Part shown: positions 10,150-20,175 of the stretch, one piece after another | How positions within the stretch are numbered: position 1 is the first letter of the stretch | Layout: every line of letters starts with the position of its first letter | DNA from: Mrakia gelida | Taxonomy: Eukaryota > Basidiomycota > Tremellomycetes > Cystofilobasidiales > Mrakiaceae | DNA: 64,000 nucleotides | Reading direction: 5' to 3' | Assembly: GCA_024345305.1 (NCBI GenBank) | Contig: BRON01000007.1 | Span: 1 to 64,000, forward strand | Position numbers and translations under genes: made by a program | The notes under the pieces: model-generated | Told to the model about the DNA's origin: nothing | Seen by the model: only the letters and a program-made list of their open reading frames with translations | Database searches by the model: none

Positions 10150-10399
10150 CTCTCTCTAAAACGAGAGGATGGAGCTCCTCCGAAGGAACGCGCGGAAGTC
10201 AGCTCGAGCTCGCCCTCTCCTACGTTTTGAGGTACCTCTCGGAAGATTCGCTCTCGACGATGCAAACTTTCTTATAGGAACTTCTTCTCCTGATATCGCA
10301 CTCCATACGTAGGTCTAACTCCTCGACTTTCCCTCTTAACTCCACGAACTCCACAGCCTGACCCGTTCCAACGCGTTGGAACGCCCGGCATAGGGTTAC
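10150..10399. repeat. Hairpin-ended module, copy 3 (short, divergent)
   Basis: Aligns with the inner part of copies 1 and 2: GAGAGGATGGAGCTCCTCC, GGAAGTCAGCTCGAGCTCG, TTTTGAGGTACCTCTCGG. It ends GCATAGGGTTAC, again a telomere-like hexamer. Only one palindrome remains: CGTTCCAACG and its complement at 10364-10383, a B arm with a changed sequence. The A arms are absent. On the minus strand an in-frame segment with ELRGKVEELDLRMECD leads into YKKVCIVESESSERYLKT and then a stop codon, so the conserved peptide looks like a protein C-terminus. Confidence 0.75.
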
Positions 10400-10929
10400 G
10401 GAACAGGTCGTTCAGGAGGAAGAGGAGGTGGTGCAGGGAAGTGAGAAGTTGAAGACGGAGATACGGCGAAGAAGCAACCCAAAGGCGGTTGATTGAGAGT
10501 AAGAGGTCGTTTGGGAGAAGAGGACGGAGCCGCGAAGGCGAGAGAGGAGCGCGACCCTTCGACCTGTCGATCGCCTTCACTCAGATAAAGTTTTCACAAA
10601 GGGTTCAACCAGGTTCAACGTATATGCGTTGGGAGAAAATGAGAAGAGTACTAGTAAATTTGGATATATAACAAAGAGCATGCAGGAAAAAGAGAAAGCC
10701 CAAGGGGGGGGAAGAGATCAGGTCGTGTGTGAAGGATCTCGTCGTCGAAGTCGTATCAGAATTGGAAAGATAGAGAGAGAAAGAGAGAGAGGAGACTAGT
10801 AAGAGAAGTAAGCACTCCTCTTCCTTCGACTGAACGAGTACGTGACGAGGGATGCGGCAAACAGGCCTGAAGAGAAGAAGGGAAGGGGAGACCGTCAGCT
10901 TTCATTTTCTTCCTCGAACGTCTCGGTGC
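10400..10929. other. No gene assigned
   Basis: Purine-rich spacer downstream of the Prm10-like gene. I see only short frames without motifs. Confidence 0.4.
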
Positions 10930-12540
10930 TCAAACCTCTCTCTCTTCTTCAGCTAGAGACTGACCCATTACCACTCCAATTGCCACCTGTATCTGCCTTA
11001 ACGCGATCTGAGTCCCCATCTCGAAGGAGCTCCGGCCTTCTGATTCCGACATGGCGAGTCCTCCAGCAGCGGCGAGACCTGAAAGGAACTCGAGTCAGCT
11101 AGTGCCACAAGAGGGAAAGAAGGGAAGCGGGGATCAGCGTCATGTTGCGTCGCATCTTCTTCTTCTCTCGCTCATCTAACCATGACTCACGTGGTGAACG
11201 CTGTTCCTCCAGCAAGGCGAGACCAGAGATTTCCAAGGAGACCAACCACGAAGGCAGCGATGGCGGAGCTGCGCGCCAAGACGAGACGAGACGGAATCGC
11301 GATCAGTTACCAGAGCAATCAGGAGATTCCGAGGGAGGAAAACTCACGAAACCTCAGCTTGGGCCGGAATAGCTTGATTTGAAAAGTATAGGGCAACGTA
11401 GGCCGAAGTCGCGATGGCCATAGAAGCGCAGAACTGGAGGAAAGGAGGGGGAGGGAAAGGGCAGCTCGGAGCCGCCCTCATGTCGAGACGCGTCCAAGAA
11501 CCGTCCTGAAACATGAAGAACTGACCTGCTTGGATCTAACAACTTCCTTCGTCCACATCGCGAGAGCCATAGAAAAGCCTGGGACGATGAGGAAGAGGTA
11601 CCATGGCGAGATCGACGAGTTCCACCAGCTTTGGTGTATCGACATACGGGAGACCTTCTGCTCTCATGCAGGTAACTGATCCTGAGACAGTTGAGTCGGT
11701 CGAATCGATGAATGTGAAGGTTCCATTCGAAATCGGGTTCGCGACGGAGGGGTCGCTCGAGTTGAAGGTCCCTGTTAAAGAGACCGTCGACGCCCTGGCT
11801 TTAGCGGCGGGATACATGGCTGATAAAAGACGTGGGAGTCAGTGAGGACGAAGAGAACGAGAGTCCGACGCAACGCACCGACAAAGATCTGAGATCCGCT
11901 TGAGACTCCGACTCCCAAGAAAAGCGAGAGAACGCATCCGTAGACTGTGCGAATGCTTCCAGCGACTACACTTCGAGACTGTTCAAGGGAAACGAAACCA
12001 TATTCAGCAGCGAAGGAGACGAAACCGACTAAGCTGAAGGCGACTGACTCACAGCGAGCTCCAAAGCGCCATTCAAGATCTGCGAAACGATAGATTTTAA
12101 CGATGAGGAGGGCTTTCGAAGGAGGTTGACAGGAGGAAGCTCACAATAAATCCAGGCAAGATCTGTACAAAACGAGCGAGCGCCACTGGTCAGCGAAAGG
12201 GGGCAAGACGAACGAAGATAGTCTTAAACTCACCATGACGATTCCGGCCGAAGTAAGGGATTGGTAGCAAAAGTAGCCAGTGGAAGAAAGGCCCTTGGCG
12301 ATGAAAGACACGAGGATAGCCATCGTGATCTGCGGAAGAGGAAAAGCGAAGCCGTCAGTCTTGAAAGACTGCAGAGTCCGGAGAAGAAGCTAAGTATTAC
12401 CTCGAAGCAGTTGAGAAAAAGCTCGCTGTGAAGACGGAAGTGAGCAAAGAAGGGAAAGTCAGCTACGATAGACGAAGGATATGAAACTTGAATTGGGAAA
12501 AAAAGGGCTCACCTACTTCACGTCAGTAAGAGGAGGAGTG
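10930..12540 (-). pseudogene. Prm10/ThrE-like membrane transporter, 5'-truncated
   Basis: Spliced minus-strand exons rebuild the C-terminal half of a Prm10-type (ThrE/DUF1212) multi-pass protein. In order they carry LFLNCFE (12425-12401), ITMAILVSFIAKGLSS and FCYQSLTSAGIV (12329-12234), ILPGFI (12162-12145), ILNGALELA, SRSVVAGSIRTVYG..LSLFLG, then SWWNSSISPWYLFLIVPGF, SAIAAFVVGLLGNLWSR, SGLAAAGGL and QIALRQIQVAIGVV. Splice sites fit between them. The family is a fungal homologue of bacterial threonine/serine exporters. The stop is at 10930-10932. The N-terminal helices expected before LFLNCFE are missing: upstream sequence does not match and soon runs into an Mga2-like fragment. I therefore call it a truncated relic, although the remaining frames are well preserved, implying recent loss. 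Confidence 0.75.
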
Positions 12541-12853
12541 CTTCACGAAGAAGAGACCAGCGACCTTTTAGTTTTCCAAGAGGTCGAGGCTGTCGCAGCT
12601 CCTGGGAGATCCGAGGCACCGAGTTGACGATTCCGACGACGCTGCAGACTGTGTCCTGGAAGTTTGCTCTTTGGGATCTTGCACCCCAAGGAAACGCGCG
12701 AAGGCAGCTCGACTCTTTGACCGATCCTCGACGCGACGCGGATGAGCCGTGGTAGGCGTCACGAGAGAGGTCGTTCCGTTCGTATACGTTGAAACTGCTT
12801 CCGTTGTTGGACTGGGAAGCGGGGTTGTCGGCAGAAGCGCTCTGTTCTAGAAA

Positions 12854-13882
12854 TCAAAGAACGACCTTCTTCGCGTGCTTGATCAGACCCGTCATCTTGA
12901 GTCCGGAACCTTGAAGGGCAGGATCCATCCTGTATAGGTGAAAAAGGGGGTTTGACGAGAAGGCTATATGTCTGGAAGAGAGAATAAACTCACAAAGCAC
13001 GATCCGAGGTGTCCAAATACCTGAAGAGTTGAAGTCCTTTTAGAGGCGGACCATGAGTTCTTTTCTCCGCCTCGAACGAAACAACGACCGGTCCAGGGCA
13101 CGAGCTAAAAGGCAAAACGCAGACGATGGTGTTTTCGTCCCCGACCTGGGTCTTAGTCGCCGGCGAGTCTCTAAAGACGCAGGTGAGTCCAAGAACGAAG
13201 TTGGCTCCGAAGATGGCGACTTCGACCCCTCCGTGCACCGGTCCTTCTCTCGGGTTGAGAGGAGTGATGTCGGGCTTGGGGGGAAGTAGTGAAAGAGGAG
13301 CGGAAGCCGGGTACGGAGCTCGAGGAGCTGTGTTGGTCAGAGGGAAGGGAGGAGGTTGAAGGCCTGGCCAGTGAACGTCGGCTAGGAGAAGATCCGAAAT
13401 TGAGGAAACAGTTAATCAGCGGCGAAACCGAGACAGGCCAGAGCAAACTTACCTTGTCGTCAAGTTAGAGGCAAGTTTGATTTTCCAGCGGGCAACTGGG
13501 GCGAGAGGGGGGTTGTCGAGCAGTATGTGTGAGGTGAAGGCGGGGGGTGATACCACTTTTGGACGTCGCCGACGTTGTTGTTGGTGGGAGACATCGAATG
13601 GTCGTGTAAATCGCTGTTAGCGGGTGCCCGAAGGCCTCCTTCACTCGGAAGACCGACCATATCAAAGAAATTTTGATGATGCTTGGCCGCAGAGTCGATC
13701 AAGCCGCTTCGTCCCTCGCAAGGAGGATCTTTGTCGTCGTTACTGTAAGATCTAAGAGAAAGACTTTCGCCATCGGAAGCTATGTTGTCCGGGGGTCCAT
13801 GGAAATTATGACTATCAACGGGAGTAGTAAGAGGTTGCTGATGAGGTCGAGAGGAACCTGGCCGAGGGAGAGAATCTATCGT
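12854..13882 (-). pseudogene. Mga2/Spt23-like transcription factor fragment (IPT/TIG domain)
   Basis: The minus strand encodes a Ser/Asn-rich region (about 13882-13530), a segment with ARWKIKLASNLTTR, an intron (donor GTAAGT near 13452), and an IPT/TIG immunoglobulin-like domain. The domain starts ITPLNPREGPVHGGVEVAI, continues with GENTIVC-like and GPVVVSF strands, and ends with QLFRYLDTSDRAL. A last exon has ALQGSGLKMTG and a stop at 12854-12856. This is the layout of the Mga2/Spt23 family (fatty-acid desaturase regulators). The ankyrin repeats and membrane anchor that should follow are absent. Near 13530 the reading frame shifts between the N-terminal and TIG-side segments. It is a truncated relic ending about 300 bp from the truncated Prm10-like gene. 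Confidence 0.65.
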
Positions 13883-14711
13883 GGAAAAGGATGATTGTTG
13901 GCAGCGTTAACGAGTGCAGTGAGGTTGCGAGGTGGGTGTAAAGTGGAGAGTGGAAGTGATGAAAGGTGGGAGAGAAGGAGGAAGGGCAGGACGAAAGAAA
14001 GATTAGCGCGAATATGAGAAAGGGCAAGGGTGTATTTCGCAGATGGTGGCGCGTCGTAAGTGCCTTTTCCAGTCTTCTTTTCGCTAGCCACCTTACCTTT
14101 AAACCGACGCTGAGTCTGTTCCAAAGTGGATGAGAAGGGAGCAGACAGAAGCAGAAATTAAGAAGGTGCACGATCCATGAGGGCAAATCCGTGGACGCAA
14201 ACAAGCACTGGGCAGATATGGCGAGAACCGTGTTTAAAGCAGCGCATAGCAGGGAGTCGAGAAGGAGGGAGAGAGAAGGGACCCGTAAGGCCGAACGCTG
14301 ACTTCATTTAGTTTAGCGCCAGAGATGGTGTTATCCTCTTCACCCCCATCGTGGTACTCTCCAACTAACGTCATGCCCTTTAGCCTGATCCAGAAACATC
14401 TTTACCGGTACCTTTGCCCCTGTCCTTCAGAAGGGTGGGGAATTGTTATGTCGGCAAACTTCGATGATAAGAAGGTTCACTGTGACGGTCGAAGCCCTTC
14501 CATGCCTGCCAAACAAAACGCAAAATGGCTTCCTTGTTTGGCTACCAGAAGGCAGGAATGTCTAGAAGGTGCCTCCCAAGCCTTGGTGCCACGACAGGAT
14601 GTCTTCTTAGCTCCCGTCTCCCTCCCACCTGCATCTTCTTCAACTCTTTTCTTTTCTGTGTATCCCCCTCTTCCCATCTGGCCCAATCGCAAGGCTAAAT
14701 TTCGCTGCAGT
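13883..14711. other. No gene assigned
   Basis: Spacer between the leftward Mga2-like relic and the rightward fork-head gene. It probably contains the fork-head promoter. Open frames on both strands lack motifs. Confidence 0.4.
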
Positions 14712-16276
14712 ATGTCGCCTGATGGTCAAAAAGCTGAATCTTCACGACATGGTACGTGTGCTGTGATCTTTTCCCCATCCTTCGACTGTCGTTCCTTCTT
14801 GTTTCTCGCCAGGTCTCATCTCGCTCCCTCTACGATAGATAGACATTAACTGACCACCCAACTTGCTGTCCTACGTTCCGTGCAGAGTCTATGCAGAAAG
14901 AGACCTACGTCGCAATGATCAGACGAGCTATACTGGAGGTAACCCAACCTTGCTCCTTCCTCCCTGTCCAATCCACTTCTTTCTACAGCTCCACCGTTGC
15001 TCTGTCTTTGCTGACCTACTCGAACGGCACTTCAGTCATGCAACGGGGCTCTCACTCTCAAAGAGGTGCGCAGCATGTCTTCCTCAACGTCTTATCTTCC
15101 ATGCATAGTTCTTTCTACGTGCCATCTTCTTATCGTTTCATCTTAAATTGATTTGCCCCTCGGTTCTCCCTGCCGTTACGTCGCTTCTGACCTGCTCTAT
15201 ACCCTTCCTTCTGCCGCCGCCAATTTATAGATCTACGACGCTTTGGAGGTAAAGTTTCCAGACATCGCGCTTTATCGTCCTGGTTGGAAGGTGAGCATGG
15301 CCGCATATCGCTTTCGCCCTTCCCTGACTGACCTTTCGACTAACATGCTGTATCCTTCCGGTCTTTTTTTACCGCTGCAAGAACACTACTCGTCACTGCT
15401 TGAGCATGAACCCTTGTTTCGTCAACGGTCCCAGATCGTTCCCCCTGCCAGGAAAAGGAGGTGAGTTGATGTGGCCGTGGTTCGCTCAACCATCCCATTT
15501 TTTAATTCGACGCCGTATTTACGGACCGGTGACTCCGATCCCAAATCTATTCCTTGTCTTCTTCAAAAGGATCCTGGCGTCTGGATGCCGACGTAAGTTT
15601 CGAAACGAACGACCTTTATCGTTGTTCTTGCTAAAACATGCGGCGGACGTGTTTCCTTTCATGGTCCATCATACACGCTGGCTAGGCTCCCGTATCATAC
15701 TCTCGCAACAAGTCTGGAATAAATTCAGATAACGCTCAAAAGCTTCCTTTCGAAACTTCCTACATCACCTCGACTTGTGCCTCATCCAAAAAAAGGCGTC
15801 AAAAATCGCTTCTCCTGGGCGCGCCGATATCGTCGTTACCAAGAAGAGGATCATCTACCATGACGGAGCACGAGGTGGACAACAACGACATGCCTTTCAA
15901 CTCTCCGTCCCTCTTTGGCTCCAGTGGGAGGAGAGACGATGATAGGGATCGCGGCGGAAACGCGTTGGGATTAGTAGAAGAATGGGAGAGATCGGACTAC
16001 CGATGGGGGGAGGACTTCCAGCGACAAACCTCTCCTTGGATGCAATCTCAACATCAGCAGCACAACTTTAATCCCTTCGAATCTTTCGGCTCTTTTCCTC
16101 CCCCAAACTACTCGTTTTCTTCGATTTCCCGACATCCAACGAGTCACTATCCCACCATCCCAAGCTATTCAAGCACGGACCACCTTCACTCCACGAGTTA
16201 CATCCCTCATCCAGTGTCGCTCGATACCCATCACTTCTCTCTTCCTTTTGAATTACTACGGCAAGAGGGCCAATGA
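14712..16276 (+). CDS. Fork-head domain transcription factor
   Basis: ATG at 14712 (MSPDGQKAESSRH), with the fork-head (winged-helix) domain spread over small exons: ETYVAMIRRAILE (about 14886-14938), GALTLKE (to 15065), IYDALEVKFPDIALYRPGWK (15231-15290), NTTRHCLSMNPCFVN..FPLPGKGG (15381-15461), SWRLDAD (about 15571-15593). This matches the family pattern YVSMI-RAIL, helix 2, recognition helix W-NS-RHNLSLN-CFV, and wing PGKG-YW. The last exon (about 15740-16276) has a KKRRQK basic stretch and a low-complexity tail rich in S/P/H. Introns follow at GTACGT, GTAACC, GTGCGC, GTGAGC, GTGAGT and GTAAGT donors. It looks intact. The 15381 acceptor (CAAG) is unusual. It should act as a nuclear DNA-binding regulator, with targets unknown. 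A related pseudogene lies at 18848-19802. Confidence 0.8.
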
Positions 16277-16609
16277 AATCAACCACCCGTCCCGTCCGAC
16301 GACGACGGTAAGCGACGGTGGCTCTTCTCTGATTCCTCGAGGATCGTATTGCTGAGCTGTATTATTTCGCTCATCTTGTCACAGCCCACGGTTTCGGCAT
16401 TCCGATCTCACATCAGGATGCGGAGCAGTACCACTTTGCCAAGGCATGGCCATGTTCGTTGGTTGACCTTTTCTTTTCTTTGCGTCCTGGCTGACTTTCT
16501 CGCTTCCCTTTCGGCGGCTCCCCTTCCATCATCCGTTCCTCCTCCCCTTTAGATGCTCATTCCCACCTCATCAGTCATGACGAACTGGCTCAGTCAAGAC
16601 CGTTGAGCT
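16277..16609. other. Spacer 3' of the fork-head gene
   Basis: No gene seen. The right edge is the start of a solo LTR. Confidence 0.4.
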
Positions 16610-16836
16610 TGTTGGAAGGTGGCGACTCGCAGAGAGGCATTATGTAACAGCTTAGTAACGCGTCCGGTTTGATCCTTGTGTCAGTGAACTTTCTTTGTAA
16701 TCGACTTCCGTAAGCTACCTTCAGATCGCGTGACCATTTTCAGAGTTGTTAACCTTTCGGATAGCTAGTTTTATACAACAAGCTTTGAACCACATCCTAC
16801 AGACTTCACCAAGCTCAAGGGGACGACCCAGCAACA
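16610..16836 (+). mobile_element. Solo Copia LTR, diverged
   Basis: 227 bp, TGTTGGAAGGTGGCGACTCG... to ...CAGCAACA, co-linear with the LTRs of the two intact Copia elements but with many substitutions. The flanks (GAGCT before, GAAAG after) do not form a target duplication, so it may be a recombinant or old insertion. No internal Copia sequence adjoins it. Confidence 0.92.
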
Positions 16837-17867
16837 GAAAGGAGGTCAGCTCGAGTTCGTTGACCTCTCGCTCGCTCCTTCGGCTTCATAGGGAAGATAC
16901 GGCAGCTTGCCTTGCTCCTTGGCCTTTCAGCTTCCCCTTATCGAGTTACTCCATCATCTCACTACGCTTGTCTTCCAGGAGGACTTTACGAACGACGAAA
17001 GGAGGTCAGAGAAAGGAAAGAGGGAGGAGGAGAAGTGTGAGGACCGAGGGTGTCGAGAGGTCGGGTGTCCTAAGGGAACGTGATTCCCTGACAAGCGAGA
17101 ATTGCAGCTAAGCCCAACTGAAGGGTGCAGGCGATCGGAAGGAGAGGGAATTGAGAACGATCTGCGGGTCAAGGCCAAGATCCACTGTCGGAATCCGCAA
17201 CGAAGACGGACCTGAAGCGTAAAGAGGGAAGAGAAGCTATGTCAGCTCGAGGGGTCGAGAGCGATCTGCGATCTAAAAGGGTTGAAAGTCCATACGCACC
17301 CCAACATCCTTCAACTCTGTGACGGACATCAACCTTTTCCTCTCCTCCAACCCTGACAGACTCCTCGATCTCGACCCTCTCCCTCTCGGACTCGACGACC
17401 AGGACGACGGGTCAATCTTGCAAGACGTTTGATCCACGAAGTAGTCATGGATCTCCAGAGTGAGGAGGGAGAGAGGATCTGGTCGGTCGGTGTAGAGGAG
17501 AGCTGGTTGATCGTTGTAAAGGAGAGTAGAAAGGTGAAGTCGCGCGACTTTTCGACGGAAGAGGGAGGAAGGAGGAAGAGCAGCGAGCAGGTCGACGCCG
17601 CCTTGTTGTCCAAGTAGGGTAAGATGCCCTCGAAAGAGATGCTCTCAAGGCGGTCTCATCTTGAGAGAACAGGTTCTCGGTCCAAGTTCGCCCAGCAGCT
17701 GCGAGGCATCTTGCGAGTTGTCGTCGCGTACTCCAGCCGGGAAGGATCGAGGTGAGAGACGAGGACGGAGTGGATGAGGGAGTGGAAGAAGGATCCGCGG
17801 TGATATGAGACGAGACGAACGGGGTTAAGAAGAAGGGTCAAGAGTCTGCATTGATGGACGGGATTTC
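16837..17867. other. No gene confidently assigned
   Basis: A + strand segment near 17300-17430 reads FNSVTDINLFLSSNPDRLLD..DDGSILQD before a stop and could be a terminal exon of something unrecognised. Minus-strand frames overlap it. I cannot link these into a gene. Confidence 0.3.
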
Positions 17868-18350
17868 TTGCTCCAGATCTTTTGGATCTCGAGGACTGCT
17901 CATGCCATACTAGCTCGATGCTCGTACGACTCCCTGTTCGACACCTCGCCCTTGCTCTATCGGGACGTTGTCTCGAAGCGGTTCACATCTCCCGCACGCT
18001 TCTTCTGCGCGGAGGACGGCGTGAGACTTGAGTCTCAACCCTTTTGCCGACTCATTTACGAGGCCCATCTCGAGATGGATAGATCCTACTTCTCTTCTCT
18101 TTCCTACCTAATCGTCCACCAGCTCTCTTCGCCTCAACCCTTTCCTCTCCCTCCTCCAGACGAAGACCCTCACCTTCGACCTCGGCAGCTCGCCCGCCCT
18201 CCCATCTCGACTCGACATCTCATCCTCGATGGTAAATATCCTCTTCCGACGCACGGCGTCGGAGTAGGGCTCGACCTATGGAAGCTCATGCTGCTTTCGT
18301 TTTCTCTTCAGCCTCGGACGCGTCCGATCACTCCAGTCTTCAAATGCTAG
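17868..18350 (+). CDS. Hypothetical protein, unrecognised
   Basis: Open frame of 160 codons starting MLQIFWISRTAHAILARC. The segment SRTAHAILARCSYDSLFDT followed by LLYRDVV loosely recalls the leucine-rich start of fungal F-box proteins, but the LP-E-L signature is absent. The C-terminal part is proline-rich. The frame is also open upstream, so the start is a guess. It could be a chance frame. Confidence 0.25.
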   Translation: MLQIFWISRTAHAILARCSYDSLFDTSPLLYRDVVSKRFTSPARFFCAEDGVRLESQPFCRLIYEAHLEMDRSYFSSLSYLIVHQLSSPQPFPLPPPDEDPHLRPRQLARPPISTRHLILDGKYPLPTHGVGVGLDLWKLMLLSFSLQPRTRPITPVFKC

Positions 18351-18847
18351 AAGCTACCCGAGCTTTGCTTTCCCAAATATACCTTCCCATGTCGACGCAC
18401 CACTCATTCATCTTGCTGCACCCTTTCATCGTCAGTTTGGACCTTCGAATTATTCGTTCCCCAACGTCTCCTTGTCCTGACGAGTCGTTCTTTCTTCGTC
18501 CTCGCTTGGTTTTGTTCTTCGTCTCGGTCCCCTTCAGACTCATGCATGGTAAGTCTTGGCCTACTAATATTCTCTCGACGATGCGTTCCTACGTTGATGA
18601 TACTCACCCCCGCTTTACTTTCTCTTGCGGGGTGAGTTTCGTTCGGAAGATTAAAGGTTGTATTTTCTTTCGCTTACCTCGTCTGCTTCTTTCTATTCTT
18701 ATCAGGGCATCGGAGCCAAGACTCTTGCTAGGCATCTCAAACTTGCTTTTCAGAAAGGAGACAAAGCGAGCAAGCTTACTTTTGCCTCAGGAGCATGTTC
18801 ACTCGCAGAGTCGACAGACGCTTGTAGGACGGGAAAGGAAAACTCAC
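18351..18847. other. No gene assigned
   Basis: Spacer between the hypothetical frame and the fork-head pseudogene. It may contain more C-terminal remnants of that pseudogene, but nothing is recognisable. Confidence 0.35.
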
Positions 18848-19802
18848 CCCACGGCCAGAAAGAGGGAAAGGCTACCACCGGTTCACGAAGCATGGATTCA
18901 TGCTCAAGCAATGTCGAGTAGTATTCTATAGAAGAAAAACAGAAGTGAGAGTCGAAATAAGATGAAGACAGAGTGACACCGAACTTACTTTCCATCCAAG
19001 ACAATTCCAGGCGATGTCGCGATGTTTTCTGAGCATAATGTCGTATAACTGATGAATGCGTTTAGATGGAGAGTGAGTGGGGGAGGACAAGAGAGGAGGC
19101 GAGATTGAAGACGGCATGATAAATGCTAGAGACCAGAGTGGATCTTCTTGACGTACGTCGTTAAGGGTGAGGGCCGTATGCAGATGTAACTAACCTGGAG
19201 AGAGAAAGCTGTAGAAGTATAGAGAGAGAATATAAATACACGACTGATGAAGAGAAGGAGAGTAGAAGATGAACGAACAAGGACTCGTGAGACACTAGCT
19301 TGGTGGTCAAGATGTAGACGAGAGTAAGAAGGGAGGAGAGGGAAGTGAAAAAGGTTAAGGGAATAAGGCAGTGTGCGAAGGGAGAGAGAGCTAGGGAGAT
19401 TAGAAACTAAAGGAGCGAGCTCAACAACCTAGTCTACTGTAGAAAAGAAAGAAAGAGATACGCAAATCTTCACAGGCCGCGTCGGGAGACTATACAAGGT
19501 CGGAGCTCGAGTCAGTGTTGAAAGAAAAGAAATGAAGGAGGAGGTGGGAGACGGAAGGTGAGGGTTGGAGAATGAAAGAAGAGGTTAAGGCTGACCTCGC
19601 CGATGGCTCGTCTGATCAAGGAGACGTATGTCTCTTTCTGCAACGGATCTACAAAAGGAGAGCGGAGAAGGTGCTTGGAAGGTCAGTCTGACCTGTTGAC
19701 CTTTAGGAAGAGGGCAATCGAGAGGAAGTAGTGAGAGAAGGTACCTCTACTGTAAAACGTACCATTCGCTAGAAGTCCAGCTGACTCGCTAGCAGACGAC
19801 AT
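18848..19802 (-). pseudogene. Second fork-head gene, inactivated
   Basis: Minus-strand copy of the exon order seen at 14712: MSSASESAGLLAN (from 19802), LQKETYVSLIRRAIGE (about 19655-19600), LYDIMLRKHRDIAWNCLGWK (about 19050-18990) and NTTRHCLSMNPCFVN (18925 on). In the last exon a TAG stop falls just after CFVNRW, before the wing PFPLSGRG, so the domain cannot be completed. The intron after the first domain exon contains a ~290-bp repeat (19192-19478). Divergence from the intact paralogue is large, so this is an old duplicate rather than a recent copy. Confidence 0.75.
19192..19478. repeat. Dispersed repeat, copy at 19 kb (relative at 47.9-48.2 kb)
   Basis: Near-identical to 47948-48238: AACCTGGAGAGAGAAAGCTG..., GACTCGTGAGACACTAGCTT, AAGGTTAAGGGAATAAGGCAG, GATACGCAAATCTTCACA. 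It has inserted into, or been duplicated within, an intron of the fork-head pseudogene. The other copy is longer at its left side. It ends in CA, so an LTR or MITE origin is possible, but no target duplication is visible. Confidence 0.85.
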
Positions 19803-20175
19803 GATGGGAGATCTTCAGGTGAAGAAGATGGGGGAGGTGATGGCGGTGGTGAAAAGGAGAAGGCGATGTGGTAGAGTGGGAGGAAGGAGAAAGTGGGGGT
19901 TGGAGGTTTGGAGCGGCGTTCGGTCCGCACTGTCCCGGATCTGAAACCCAATCTCGCAGAGCTTCATGTTCTGTCCTCTCAATCATCGCATTGGTCTGCC
20001 TCTTGCCATGCTTGTCCGCGCACGCCTGTGAACCTCGATTCGTGTGTTCAAAATCCTGTCTGACACGACCTGTCACCACCACCATCGGCCCGACCTTTAT
20101 ACAAGCAGCAGCATCGATTCCGACCTCGACGTCCTCCCCCTTCCCTCATACCCCTGCTGATCGATCGAGCGCAGA

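Noticed and set aside
16605..16841. Complete solo-LTR event with target duplication at 16.6 kb
   Set aside because: The flanking pentamers (GAGCT and GAAAG) differ, so a simple insertion followed by LTR-LTR recombination is not demonstrated.
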